A DNA stretch of 64,000 nt, taken from contig NZ_CP061379.1 of NCBI RefSeq assembly GCF_015624505.1, forward strand, positions 682,001 through 746,000, given 5' to 3'. A program made the translations under genes and the position numbers. The stretch is from Bradyrhizobium commune. GTDB lineage: Bacteria > Pseudomonadota > Alphaproteobacteria > Rhizobiales > Xanthobacteraceae. Shown piece by piece: positions 8,688 through 17,307 of this stretch. How positions within the stretch are numbered: the stretch's first letter is position 1; every line of letters starts with the position of its first letter. The notes under the pieces are model-generated. The model was not told the origin of the DNA, did not search any database, and was given only the letters and a program-made list of their open reading frames with translations.

Positions 8688-9848
8688 TCAGGAGTCGGAC
8701 TTGGGACGTTGTCCGAGGAAGAAGGACGAGGACTTCAGCGGCGTGAAGGTCGGCCGCTTCAGGCCTGCGCCGACGAGGGGCGTGGTGTCGACCGGCGCCT
8801 TGACCGCGGCCGTCGTCTGGCCTTGCGGCGCATCCGGCGTGCAGGTGCCGGCGACGAAGACAGGCTCGGGCCCGAGCGCGGTGCCGCGGCGGGCGTATTT
8901 GTCGTAGGCGAGCGGCAGCGTGTTGTTCAGGCCTTCGTGGCCCAGGCCGCCCTTGGCGTCGATTGCCATCATCTCGCTCTGGCACATCTTGCCGGTCTCG
9001 ACGCACATGTTGAGGATCAAGCGGTAGAGATCGGCATCGACCGTGCCCCAGCGGCGCACTGGTTCGTTCTGGCTCGGCTTCTCGAGCTCAAGATATTCGG
9101 CGCGGCCGAGCGAGCCGCCCGCCGACTTGGCCTGCGCGATCCAGTCGTCAAAGCCCTTGTCGTCGAGACCGTGGAAGGCGAAGTGCATGCCGGAGAAACC
9201 GGCGCCGCTGTAGTTCGCCGAAAAGCCCTTATAGGTGCCGGCGTGGTTGATCACGGCGTGGAGCGACGTCTCCATGCCGGGCATCGCATAGATCTGTCCA
9301 GCGAGCGCGGGGATGTAGAACGAGTTCATCACCGAAGACGCGGTGATGTGGAAGTTGATCGGGCGATCGACTGGTGCGGCAAGGTCGTTGACGGTGGCAA
9401 TCCCGTAGTCGGGGTAGATAAAGAGCCACTTCCAGTCGAGGGCGACGACGTCGACCTCGAGCGGCGCTCTGGCCTGATCCACTGCGCGCTGCGCATTGAT
9501 CCGACCGATGTTGCGATAGGGGTCGAGCAGGTGCGTGCCCATCCAGGTCAGCGCGCCCAGGCAAACGATGATCAGCAGCGGCGCCGACCAGATCACCAGC
9601 TCGAGCTTGGTCGAGTGATCCCATTCCGGCTCGTAGCGGGCCGCGATGTTGGACTGGCGGTAGCGCCAGGCGAACAGCACCGTCAGCGCCATCACGGGGA
9701 CGACGATCAGAAGCATCAGGACGGTGGAGATGATGACGAGGTCGCGCTGTTGCGCTGCGATGTCGCCGGCTGGCGCCAGCACGACGTAGTTGCAGCCGCT
9801 GAGCGCAACTGCCAGGGGTAGCAGCGCCAGGATCTTGAGACGGGACAC
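8688..9848 (-). CDS. cyoA: Cytochrome o ubiquinol oxidase subunit II, lipoprotein
   Basis: A 386-residue subunit II with a lipoprotein signal (lipobox LSGC, Cys19), two membrane helices and a periplasmic cupredoxin-like domain. The Cu_A ligand set of cytochrome c oxidases is absent, as expected for a quinol oxidase ([17 protein letters not shown] region). It is about 70 residues longer than E. coli CyoA; the C-terminal tail carries CVETGKMC and then a low-complexity Ala/Thr/Pro stretch. First gene of the minus-strand unit; its upstream region carries a perfect palindrome at 9915-9937. Confidence 0.93.
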   Translation of the reverse strand: MSRLKILALLPLAVALSGCNYVVLAPAGDIAAQQRDLVIISTVLMLLIVVPVMALTVLFAWRYRQSNIAARYEPEWDHSTKLELVIWSAPLLIIVCLGALTWMGTHLLDPYRNIGRINAQRAVDQARAPLEVDVVALDWKWLFIYPDYGIATVNDLAAPVDRPINFHITASSVMNSFYIPALAGQIYAMPGMETSLHAVINHAGTYKGFSANYSGAGFSGMHFAFHGLDDKGFDDWIAQAKSAGGSLGRAEYLELEKPSQNEPVRRWGTVDADLYRLILNMCVETGKMCQSEMMAIDAKGGLGHEGLNNTLPLAYDKYARRGTALGPEPVFVAGTCTPDAPQGQTTAAVKAPVDTTPLVGAGLKRPTFTPLKSSSFFLGQRPKSDS

Positions 9849-9914
9849 GGGCCGAGCCTTTGAGAATGAGTTTTCTTTGCGGGGCCAAGGGGTAGCTGCG
9901 GCGCAGCAATCCGG

Positions 9915-9937
9915 ACATTGGACAATTTGTCCAATGT
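9915..9937. promoter_or_regulatory. Perfect 23-bp palindrome, candidate operator between cyoA and MFS gene
   Basis: Arms ACATTGGACAA and TTGTCCAATGT are separated by a single T, with no mismatch. It lies 67 bp upstream of cyoA and 93 bp upstream of the MFS start, in the only divergent promoter region for both. Symmetry, size and place are those of a dimeric repressor or activator site. The binding protein is not identifiable; it is not a FixK/FNR box (TTGAT-N4-ATCAA). Confidence 0.6.
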
Positions 9938-10029
9938 TGCAGTGCGGGATGTTGGTTCAAACAGGGCCAGATTGCCTGGCGCCCCGCCGGGTGGTCGGCT
10001 TTGGTTTTCAGGACGTTAAGGGCGCACGC

Positions 10030-11367
10030 ATGGCGACGGCACAGACCCCCGCAATGGCAGACCTCCACTCGGGCGAGCACGGCCACGACCAGGCCAGTCC
10101 CGGCGAGATCGCCATCGGCGTCATCATCGGCCGCACCTCGGAATTCTTCGACTTCTTCGTCTACGCGATCGCCTCGGTGATCGTGTTCCCGCGCCTGGTG
10201 TTTCCGTTCACGAGCGAGCTGACCGGCACCCTCTATTCCTTCATGATCTTCGCGCTGGCCTTCATCGCCCGGCCGATCGGCACCGTCATTTTCATGACGG
10301 TGGACCGGGAGTACGGCAAGACGGCCAAGCTGGTCTCGGCGCTGTTCCTGCTCGGCACCGCCACCGTGGCGCTCGCGTTCCTGCCCGGCTATCACGACAT
10401 CGGCGTTGCGGCGATCTGGCTGCTGGCGCTGGCGCGCATCGCGCAGGGTCTGGCCTGGGGCGGCGCCTGGGACGGTATGGCCTCGCTCCTGGCGTTGAAT
10501 GCGCCGGCCTCGCAGCGCGGCTGGTATGCGATGGTGCCGCAGCTCGGCGCTCCGCTCGGGCTGATCGTGGCGAGCGCGCTGTTTGCCTATTTCGCCGGCA
10601 ACCTCTCGGCCGACGATTTCTTCGACTGGGGCTGGCGCTATCCGTTCTTCGTCGCCTTCGCCATCAACGTGGTGGCGCTGTTCGCCCGCCTCCGCATGGT
10701 GACGACGGAGGAATATGCCTCGTTGTTCGAGACCCGCGAATTGCAGCCGTCGCGCATCTCCGACACGGTCGCCCGCGAAGGCCAGAACATCATGCTCGGC
10801 GCGTTCGCGCCGCTCGCAAGCTTCGCGCTGTTCCACATGGTCACGGTGTTTCCGCTGTCCTGGGTGTTCCTGTTCACCCGCGAAAGCCCGGTGCGCTTCC
10901 TGATCATCGAGATCGTCGCCGCCGTGTTCGGCGTCGCCGCGATCGTGGCCTCCGGCATCATCGCCGACCGGGTCGGCCGCAAATCGCTCTTGATGGGATC
11001 GGCGATCGCGATCGCGATCTATAGCGGCTTCGCTCCGCAGCTGCTCGATGCCGGCGCCTTCGGCGAAACCATCTACATGGTGATCGGCTTCATCCTGCTC
11101 GGTCTCTCATTCGGCCAGTCCTCAGGCGCGATCGCCTCGAACTTCAAACAGATGTATCGCTACACGGCGTCGGCTCTGACCTCGGACATGGCTTGGCTGT
11201 TCGGCGCTGGTTTCGCGCCGCTCGTTGCGCTTCTGCTTGCGACCAATCTCGGCGTCATCGCCTCGGGTGCCTATCTGCTCTCCGGCGCGTTCTGGACCCT
11301 GCTCGCGCTCTGGCTCAGCGGCCAGCGCGAGGTGGGTGACATGGACGCGGGCGAATCGTCGAACTGA
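10030..11367 (+). CDS. MFS transporter, metabolite:H+ symporter family
   Basis: A 445-residue, 12-helix major facilitator. The fold and motifs point to the metabolite:H+ symporter family (ProP/ShiA/KgtP-like): GRTSEFFDFFVYAIAS in helix 1, FALAFIARPIG in helix 2, RIAQGLAWGGAWDG in helix 4-5 and DRVGRKSLL between helices 8 and 9. This family imports organic acids or betaines with protons; the substrate is not readable. The ATG at 10030 is preferred since the frame upstream runs into the cyoA leader and the palindrome. Divergent from cyoA. Confidence 0.85.
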   Translation: MATAQTPAMADLHSGEHGHDQASPGEIAIGVIIGRTSEFFDFFVYAIASVIVFPRLVFPFTSELTGTLYSFMIFALAFIARPIGTVIFMTVDREYGKTAKLVSALFLLGTATVALAFLPGYHDIGVAAIWLLALARIAQGLAWGGAWDGMASLLALNAPASQRGWYAMVPQLGAPLGLIVASALFAYFAGNLSADDFFDWGWRYPFFVAFAINVVALFARLRMVTTEEYASLFETRELQPSRISDTVAREGQNIMLGAFAPLASFALFHMVTVFPLSWVFLFTRESPVRFLIIEIVAAVFGVAAIVASGIIADRVGRKSLLMGSAIAIAIYSGFAPQLLDAGAFGETIYMVIGFILLGLSFGQSSGAIASNFKQMYRYTASALTSDMAWLFGAGFAPLVALLLATNLGVIASGAYLLSGAFWTLLALWLSGQREVGDMDAGESSN

Positions 11368-11392
11368 CGGGAATAATATTCGATCGGGCCGA

Positions 11393-11418
11393 TCCTGTTT
11401 GCGGGACCGCAAACAGGA
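11393..11418. promoter_or_regulatory. Perfect 12-bp inverted repeat covering the ribosome-binding site of the cytochrome c gene
   Basis: Arms TCCTGTTTGCGG and CCGCAAACAGGA are separated by only GA. The 3' arm contains the AGGA of the Shine-Dalgarno sequence (CAGGAGA, 11414-11420) for the ATG at 11425. As RNA it would fold into a hairpin that hides the ribosome-binding site; as DNA it is a good dimer site; it could also end transcription from the MFS gene, though no T-run follows. Confidence 0.55.
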
Positions 11419-11424
11419 GATTCC

Positions 11425-11826
11425 ATGAGCATCTGGTCGAATTCCGTTCTCCGGCGAAGCACTGCAAGCCTGGCTCTCGCCACTGCTGCGATCGCGCTTC
11501 TGTGCGCAGCCGGCCCCGCCGGCGCGACCGGCAATGCCGCGCGCGGCCAGACGCTCTACAAGGGCTGCGCAGACTGTCACTCGATCAACGAGAACGGGGT
11601 CGGCCCGATGCACAAGGGCGTGGTCGGCCGCAAGGCGGGCAGCGTCGCCGGCTACGATTACTCGCCCGATCTGAAGAATTCAGGGATCGTCTGGACCGAG
11701 GACAATCTCGACAAATGGCTGACCGGGCCGCAGGCCATGGTGCCTGAAACCAAGATGTTCTTCGACGTGCCGGATGCACAGGATCGCGCCGATATCATCG
11801 CGTATTTGAAGGACAAGGCGCGGTAA
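11425..11826 (+). CDS. Class I c-type cytochrome, periplasmic
   Basis: A 133-residue precursor: signal peptide cleaved after GPAGA (about residue 34), then one class I cytochrome c domain. Heme attaches at CADCH (about 48-52); the distal Met ligand is likely in PETKMFF (about 113-116). GYDYSPDLK and the closing ADIIAYLKDKAR helix are typical of mitochondrial-type soluble cytochromes c (cycM/c2-like). It could carry electrons between the bc1 complex and an oxidase or reductase. Translation start is tied to AGGAGA, which is buried in a perfect inverted repeat. Confidence 0.9.
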   Translation: MSIWSNSVLRRSTASLALATAAIALLCAAGPAGATGNAARGQTLYKGCADCHSINENGVGPMHKGVVGRKAGSVAGYDYSPDLKNSGIVWTEDNLDKWLTGPQAMVPETKMFFDVPDAQDRADIIAYLKDKAR

Positions 11827-11836
11827 CGACCGCACC

Positions 11837-13336
11837 TCAATCCGTCACGATCTTCACGCGGTCGCGTACCTTCACTTGCGCGGTGCGATCGAGGCCGTTC
11901 AGCACGCGAAAGCGCTCCGCCGGGTGATCGACGCCGGCCATGCGATGCGACAGCGATTCCACGGTGTCGCCGGGCTGCACGGTGATGACCTTGATGCGCA
12001 GCGGTCGCGCGGCCTGGATCTCGTCGAGCGTCAGGCGGCGGAATGAATTGACCGTCTCGCGCGCATTGCGCTCGCTTTCGGTCGACTTCTGCCGCGTGGC
12101 GAAGATGAAGCGGTAGACGTCGCTGCCGAAGCGTAGCGCATAGACCTTGAACTGCCACTGGTCGCCCTTGGCGGTGGCGGACGCTGCCGGGAAACCGTTG
12201 ATGGTGAGGTCCTCGGTGGAGGCCTTCTCGACGCCCTCCATCCAGCCCGAATTGAGGTAATCGCCGAGCGACTGCTCGGCCGGCACGCGGACCACGTCAA
12301 AGCGCATCGCCTGCGAGCCGCCTTCGCGCACGCCGATCACGGCCTGCGCGGTGTTGTCGAGCGTGAAATTGTCCGGTGCCTGGAAGGTGAAGCCGAGTTT
12401 TGGATGCAGGAAACGGCGGCCGCGGACGAAACCTTCACTGGGGTCCTCGCCATAAACGAGGTTGTCGATCGCGGCGAGATAGCTCTCGCGATCGCGCTCG
12501 GCGCCTTCCGGCGCGCCATACTGCCGTGCGATGGTCTGCGCATTCTGCACGCGCTCGGGCGTTGCCGGATGCGACGAGGTGAAGTCCTGCGCGCGCGGAT
12601 CGAGCGAGCTCTTGCCGGCTTTCAGCTCGGCATTGCGCTCCATCGCCGACAGGAAGCGAGCGGCACCATACGGGTCGAAATGGGCCTTGGCGGAAATGCC
12701 GACGCCGATGCCGTCAGCCTCGAACTCTTGGTTGCGCGAGAAGCTCGCCATGGTCAGCTTGGTCTTGGCGAGCGCGAGCGCGGTGAGATCCGGATCGGTG
12801 CTCATGTCGGTGACGACGCGGGTGACGATCGCGGCCTGACGGGCCTGGTCCTCGCGCATCGCGGCGTGCTTGGACAGCACATGCGCCATCTCGTGGCTCA
12901 GCACCGAGGACAATTCCGACGTATCGCTCGCAAGCGCAAGCAGGCCGCGCGTGACATAGAGCTGGCCGTTCGGGAGCGCGAAGGCGTTGACCGCGCCGGA
13001 ATTCAGGATGGTGACCTTGTAGCCCTGGTCGGGGCGATCGGAGGCGGCAACCAGCCGGTCGACGGTCTTGCTGACGAGCGATTCGAGCCTGGGGTCGTCA
13101 TAGGTGCCGCCATAGCTCGCCAGGATGCGCTCATGCTCCTTCTCGGTCGCGGGCGTCTGAGCCACGGCCGGCTTCGGCTTCGGCATGGCGACCGTCGGCG
13201 AGGTCGCGGCGGTCTGGAACCGGTTCATGTCGCCGCAGCCGGCGAGGGCTGTGCCCAGAACGAGGCAAAGCACTACCGGCGCAGCCCGAAGGCGGCGTCC
13301 TTCGCCCTTTTTGTGCTGTTCTAGCACCCCATCCAC
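11837..13336 (-). CDS. M48 family zinc metalloprotease, lipoprotein, with C-terminal LysM-like domain
   Basis: About 499 residues from a GTG start (start uncertain; another GTG lies three codons on). It has a lipobox LAGC (about residue 34), then an M48 peptidase domain with the zinc motif HEMAH (about 149-153) and the third-ligand motif EFEADGIG (about 205). A middle domain of unknown type follows, and the C terminus (VQPGDTVESLSHRM...FRVLNGL) looks like a LysM fold. It resembles BepA/YfgC-like periplasmic proteases that act in outer-membrane protein quality control. Convergent with the cytochrome c gene, 10 bp gap. Confidence 0.88.
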   Translation of the reverse strand: MDGVLEQHKKGEGRRLRAAPVVLCLVLGTALAGCGDMNRFQTAATSPTVAMPKPKPAVAQTPATEKEHERILASYGGTYDDPRLESLVSKTVDRLVAASDRPDQGYKVTILNSGAVNAFALPNGQLYVTRGLLALASDTSELSSVLSHEMAHVLSKHAAMREDQARQAAIVTRVVTDMSTDPDLTALALAKTKLTMASFSRNQEFEADGIGVGISAKAHFDPYGAARFLSAMERNAELKAGKSSLDPRAQDFTSSHPATPERVQNAQTIARQYGAPEGAERDRESYLAAIDNLVYGEDPSEGFVRGRRFLHPKLGFTFQAPDNFTLDNTAQAVIGVREGGSQAMRFDVVRVPAEQSLGDYLNSGWMEGVEKASTEDLTINGFPAASATAKGDQWQFKVYALRFGSDVYRFIFATRQKSTESERNARETVNSFRRLTLDEIQAARPLRIKVITVQPGDTVESLSHRMAGVDHPAERFRVLNGLDRTAQVKVRDRVKIVTD

Positions 13337-13363
13337 GTCGCTTAACCCGTACCCGGCCCCATT

Positions 13364-14134
13364 TTAGGGCCTTACCCCTGTCGGCTCGTTTGCGCCCAGC
13401 AACTCGACCTGTCCCACCCGGAGCACATCGATACGCGGCCCCGTAGTCCCCTCTACCCAGCCCCGGACTCGAATACGCCGATTTTCCAAGGACTTAAGGG
13501 TAATCCCGGCGCTTTCGAACGCCGGTAACGTGCGCCTTGAAATAGTCACCGCAAAGCCGCGTGTCCAGTTCCGTCCGAAGTTGAGGTAGGTCATTGCCCC
13601 AGCTTGCCGGACCGACAGGACTTTGCCCTCGACCACCATAAAGCGCCCGATCCCCGCCAAAATATCGTCCGGACTTTCCGCGTTTTTTATGGCCGACGGG
13701 TCAGCCCAGTTGCCCTTTTTTTGGCGCCGCGCCTCGGCTTCTGACGCCATCAGGAACGCGGCGCAGTCCTTGTCGGCGATCTCGGCCGAAACGAGTGCGT
13801 CGCCCTGGGCAAGCAGCATAGCCTGCATGGAGCTGTCGCTCTCGCCGACGAAGATAAGCGCCGATTGGCGGCCGTAGCGATCGGGCGTGTCGTCTGTGCC
13901 GTGCAGGCTCACGTCGCGGCCGACGAGCTGCGATGTCAATGCCTGCTTCGTCGTTGCGGTGGGCTCGATGCCGGTGAGACGGATTTCGCGCCCGTCGTCG
14001 AGGCGCACGCTGCGCGCATCGACGATCGCCGCGACGCGACCTTCGCCCTGGGACTCGAATTGGCAGGGCGCTGCAAGCGCAGTGTGACCCGCGACGAGAA
14101 GACATGCGACGATGATGCGAGGCAGTTGCGCCAC
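13364..14134 (-). CDS. Staphylococcal-nuclease-fold (thermonuclease family) exported protein, active site degenerate
   Basis: A 256-residue precursor (GTG start) with a signal peptide ending near TALAAP. Residues about 30-145 follow the SNase fold: the Arg equivalent to R35 (EIRLTGIE) and the DRYGR motif holding R87 are present. Aligned by eye with staphylococcal nuclease, the calcium ligand D21 is Arg (IVDARSVRL) and the general base E43 is Ala (GIEPTAT), so nuclease activity is doubtful. The C-terminal 100 residues form a separate beta-rich domain. Role unknown, probably periplasmic. Confidence 0.75.
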   Translation of the reverse strand: MAQLPRIIVACLLVAGHTALAAPCQFESQGEGRVAAIVDARSVRLDDGREIRLTGIEPTATTKQALTSQLVGRDVSLHGTDDTPDRYGRQSALIFVGESDSSMQAMLLAQGDALVSAEIADKDCAAFLMASEAEARRQKKGNWADPSAIKNAESPDDILAGIGRFMVVEGKVLSVRQAGAMTYLNFGRNWTRGFAVTISRRTLPAFESAGITLKSLENRRIRVRGWVEGTTGPRIDVLRVGQVELLGANEPTGVRP

Positions 14135-14412
14135 GTGACCCCGGGGAAGTTGTTGTGCGCTCCACTCTTAACTCACGCGAGGCTGGCGACGAAGGGGCGT
14201 GATGCTCCGCTTTCGTCACATACTCCGTCGTTGCGATCGCAGCGAAGCAATCCATTCCGCTTTGCGGAAAACGTGATGGCGGGACAGCGCATCTCCATGG
14301 CACCCGCGCTTGCTGCGTTCCCCTCCATGCGGCATGATTGCGGCAACAACGATTGCCAAAAGCAATAACCAAGCCGCCGTCAGAGACAGGCGATCAAGGG
14401 AGGTCATTTTCG
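14135..14412. other. Intergenic region with a short dispersed-repeat-like segment, divergent promoters expected
   Basis: A 278-bp gap between divergent genes. At 14226-14255 it contains a segment of the form CGTCGTTGCGATCGCAGCG followed by AAGCAATCCA, which looks like a dispersed intergenic repeat common in Bradyrhizobium and Rhodopseudomonas (recalled pattern, not searched). A strong Shine-Dalgarno, AAGGGAGGTC, precedes the ATG at 14413. No convincing gene. Confidence 0.45.
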
Positions 14413-15618
14413 ATGAAGCATATTTTGTCGGGCATTTTTGCTGCCGCGTTTGCGCTCAGCGCGAGCGCCGCGCAGGCCCAGGACAAGCCACCCCTGAAGA
14501 TCGGCGGCATCCTCGACATGTCGAGCCTTTACGCGGATATCACCGGCCCCGGCAGTGAGACCGCGGCCAAGATGGCGGTCGAGGATTTTGGCGGCGAGGT
14601 GCTGGGGCGCAAGATCCAGGTTCTCGCGGCCGACCACCTCAACAAGGCCGATCTCTCCGCCAACATCGCCCGCGACATGATCGACAACCAGGGCGTCGAG
14701 ATGATCTACGACGTTGCTGCGTCGGCGACCGCGCTTGCCGCCGCCGAGATTGCCAAGGCACGCAACAAGATCATCATCTTCAACGGACCCGGTTCGATCC
14801 GCCTCACCAACGAGGCCTGCGGCCCCTATACCGTGCACTACGTGTTCGACACCTTTGCGCAGGCCAATGTGACCGGCCTTGCGGCCGTGAAGTCGGGGCT
14901 CGACACCTGGTTCTTCCTCACCGCCGACTACGCCTTCGGCCAGGATCTTGAGAAGGACACCAGCGCGGTCGTGACCAAGACCGGCGGCAAGGTGCTCGGC
15001 AGCGTGCGTCATCCGCTCAACACGTCGGATTTTTCGTCGTTCCTGCTCCAGGCGCAGGCATCCAGGGCCAAGGTGATCGGGCTCGCCAATGCCGGCGGCG
15101 ACACCGTCAACGCCATCAAGCAGTCGGCCGAGTTCGGCATCATGAAGGGCGGCCAGAAGATCTCGCCGCTGCTCGCCTTCGTCACCGATATCGACTCGAT
15201 CGGGCTGGAGACCGCGCAGGGCCTGCTGCTGGCGGAAGCCTTCTACTGGGACCTCAGCGACGAGACGCGCGCGTTCTCAAAACGCTTCACGGAGCGCATG
15301 AAGCGGCCGCCGACCTCGGCGCAGGCCGGCGTCTATTCCTCCGTGATGCATTACCTGAACGCCGTGAAGGCGGCCGGCACGACCGACTCGGCGGCGGTGA
15401 TGAAGGTGATGAAGGAGACGCCGATCAACGACTTCTTCGCCAAGAACGGCAAGATCCGCGAGGACGGCCGCATGGTGCACGACATGTACCTGTTCGAGGT
15501 GAAGAAGCCGTCGGAGTCCAAGGGCCGCTGGGACGATTACAAGCTGCTCGCCACCGTGCCCGGCAGCGAGGCGTTCCAGTCGCTGGAGCAGTCGCGCTGT
15601 CCGCTGGTCAAAAAATGA
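14413..15618 (+). CDS. ABC transporter substrate-binding protein, branched-chain amino acid type
   Basis: A 401-residue periplasmic binding protein (Peripla_BP_6). The ATG at 14413 follows GGGAGG and gives a standard signal peptide cleaved at AQAQ|DKPPLKIGG. Core features are GGILDMSSLYADITGPGS at the ligand cleft and YAFGQDLEKD in the middle. In rhizobia such proteins next to acyl-CoA genes commonly bind aromatic or alicyclic acids. No cognate permeases are adjacent. The following enoyl-CoA hydratase is on the same strand but separated by a palindromic repeat, so co-transcription may be attenuated. Confidence 0.85.
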   Translation: MKHILSGIFAAAFALSASAAQAQDKPPLKIGGILDMSSLYADITGPGSETAAKMAVEDFGGEVLGRKIQVLAADHLNKADLSANIARDMIDNQGVEMIYDVAASATALAAAEIAKARNKIIIFNGPGSIRLTNEACGPYTVHYVFDTFAQANVTGLAAVKSGLDTWFFLTADYAFGQDLEKDTSAVVTKTGGKVLGSVRHPLNTSDFSSFLLQAQASRAKVIGLANAGGDTVNAIKQSAEFGIMKGGQKISPLLAFVTDIDSIGLETAQGLLLAEAFYWDLSDETRAFSKRFTERMKRPPTSAQAGVYSSVMHYLNAVKAAGTTDSAAVMKVMKETPINDFFAKNGKIREDGRMVHDMYLFEVKKPSESKGRWDDYKLLATVPGSEAFQSLEQSRCPLVKK

Positions 15619-15624
15619 CGATGT

Positions 15625-15712
15625 CGCGTAGCGAGAACCCGGGATCCATCTGGCGGCGGTGACGGTTGAAGAATGGATTCCGGGCTCGCGACTTTGTCGC
15701 GTCCCGGAATGA
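15625..15712. repeat. REP-like palindromic intergenic repeat
   Basis: Imperfect arms CCCGGGATCCAT (15638-15649) and ATGGATTCCGGG (15673-15684), followed by a nested hairpin around CGCGACTTTGTCGCG. It fills the gap between two same-strand genes. The form is that of a dispersed bacterial palindromic element; it may also stabilise or end the upstream transcript. Confidence 0.6.
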
Positions 15713-15741
15713 CTGCCCAAACAACAACAAGGGAGACACCC

Positions 15742-16533
15742 ATGAGCGACGAGATGGTCCTGCAAAAGCTCGAAGGCGGACTGCTCACCATCACCATGAA
15801 CCGGCCGGAGCGCAAGAACGCGCTCAATCCGGACATGGTGCGCGGGCTGGTCGAGGCGGCGCGGCGCGCGGCCGACGATCCGGAGGTGCGCGCGGTGCTG
15901 TTCAAGGGCGCCGGCGGCAGCTTCTGCGTCGGCGGCGACGTCAAGTCGATGGCGGAGGGCCGCGCGCCGCTGCCGTTCGAGCAGAAGCTTGCGAACCTGC
16001 GCCGCGGCATGGAGGTCTCGCGCATCCTGCATCAGATGCCGAAGCCCGTGGTGGCGCAGCTCGACGGGGCTGCGGCCGGTGCCGGCCTCTCGATGGCGCT
16101 GTCCTGCGACCTGCGCATCGCCTCTGAGTCCTGCAAGATCACAACCGCGTTTGCAAAAGTCGGCTTCTCCGGCGATTACGGGGGCACCTATTTCCTGACC
16201 CAGCTGCTCGGCAGCGCGCGGGCGCGCGAGCTCTATTTGATGTCGCCGGTGCTGACCGCGAAGGAAGCACATGCGATCGGCATGGTGACCAAGGTGGTGC
16301 CCGACGCAGAGATCGACGCAGCCGCGCACGAGCTCGCGCTGTCGCTGGCGCAGGGGCCGTCGATCGCGCTCGGCTTCATCAAGCGCAACATCAACAACGC
16401 CGAGCACCTCGCGCTGGAGGATTGCTTCGACGGCGAGGCGATCCATCACACCCGCTGCGGCGACACCGCCGATCACAAGGAAGCGGCGAAGGCTTTCGTC
16501 GAGAAGCGCAAGCCTGCCTTCAAGGGCGAGTGA
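15742..16533 (+). CDS. Enoyl-CoA hydratase/isomerase family protein
   Basis: A 263-residue crotonase-fold enzyme. The start at 15742 follows GGGAGA. Oxyanion-hole segments are visible: GGSFCVGGDVKSM (about 76-88) and AGAGLSMALSCDLRIAS (about 113-129). FSGDYGGTYFLTQLLG follows the second one. Members hydrate or isomerise enoyl-CoA in fatty or aromatic acid degradation; the exact substrate is not readable. The VOC-family gene begins 2 bp after its stop, so both are in one operon. Confidence 0.88.
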   Translation: MSDEMVLQKLEGGLLTITMNRPERKNALNPDMVRGLVEAARRAADDPEVRAVLFKGAGGSFCVGGDVKSMAEGRAPLPFEQKLANLRRGMEVSRILHQMPKPVVAQLDGAAAGAGLSMALSCDLRIASESCKITTAFAKVGFSGDYGGTYFLTQLLGSARARELYLMSPVLTAKEAHAIGMVTKVVPDAEIDAAAHELALSLAQGPSIALGFIKRNINNAEHLALEDCFDGEAIHHTRCGDTADHKEAAKAFVEKRKPAFKGE

Positions 16534-16535
16534 CG

Positions 16536-17288
16536 ATGGCGCCCTATATGCGCCTCCGGCAGATCTGCCTGGTCGCACCGCAGCTTGCGCCTGTCATTTC
16601 CGACATTGCGGAGATCATGGGCCTCGCCGTCTGCTACCGCGACGGCAATGTCGCGAAATACGGCCTGGAGAACGCGCTGCTCCCGGTCGACACGATTTTG
16701 CTGGAGGTGGTGGCGCCGTTCAAGGACGGTACCACGGCCGGTCGCTTCATCGAGAAGACCGGCGGCCGCGGCGGCTATATGGCGATCTTCTGCTGCGACG
16801 ATCCCGATGAGCGCGGGCGTCACGCCAATACGATCGGCGTGCGCACGGCGAACGTCATCGACCACGCGCCCTATCACGGTGTGCAGCTGCATCCTCGCGA
16901 CTGCCGCGCCGCCTTCATCGAGTTCAACCACACCGCAGGCAGCGACGACATCCTGGGCGCTTATCCGCCGGCGGGGCCGGACTGGCAAAAATTCATTCGC
17001 AACGATGTGACGCAGGCGCTGACAGGTGTCGAGATGCAAAGCCCGGATCCGAAAGGGCTGGCGGAGCATTGGGGGAAGATCATTGGGGTCGAGCCGAACG
17101 GCGACGCTGAACTGAAGCTGCCCAACGCAACCTTCCGCTTCGTCAAAGGCGCGAGCGAAGTCATGAGCGCGCTGGAGTTTCGGGTGGTTGATGCCGCGAG
17201 CGTGCTGCATGCGGCGCGGGCCAAGGGGCTCGCTGTTGCGGGCAGCGAATTTCTGCTGGGGGGCGTGACGTTCCGGGTTTCCGCTTAA
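16536..17288 (+). CDS. VOC/glyoxalase-like domain protein
   Basis: A 250-residue cytoplasmic protein with two halves resembling the vicinal-oxygen-chelate fold (ICLVAPQLAPVISDIAEIMGLAVCYRD at the start; a second repeat from about residue 150, VEMQSPDPKGLAEHWGKIIGV). Metal-ligand positions are not obvious apart from LEVVAPF and EFNHT. It begins 2 bp after an enoyl-CoA hydratase stop. Possible roles are epimerase, lyase or ring-cleavage activity on a CoA intermediate; none can be assigned. Confidence 0.7.
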   Translation: MAPYMRLRQICLVAPQLAPVISDIAEIMGLAVCYRDGNVAKYGLENALLPVDTILLEVVAPFKDGTTAGRFIEKTGGRGGYMAIFCCDDPDERGRHANTIGVRTANVIDHAPYHGVQLHPRDCRAAFIEFNHTAGSDDILGAYPPAGPDWQKFIRNDVTQALTGVEMQSPDPKGLAEHWGKIIGVEPNGDAELKLPNATFRFVKGASEVMSALEFRVVDAASVLHAARAKGLAVAGSEFLLGGVTFRVSA

Positions 17289-17307
17289 GCTGTTGCCGTA
17301 AATACTG

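Noticed and set aside
8688..9848. Subunit II of a cytochrome c oxidase
   Set aside because: The Cu_A ligand pattern is absent, the protein is a lipoprotein, and the operon order is that of a quinol oxidase.
9920..9934. FixK/FNR-type site in the cyoA-MFS palindrome
   Set aside because: The core TTGGACAA-N-TTGTCCAA does not match TTGAT-N4-ATCAA.
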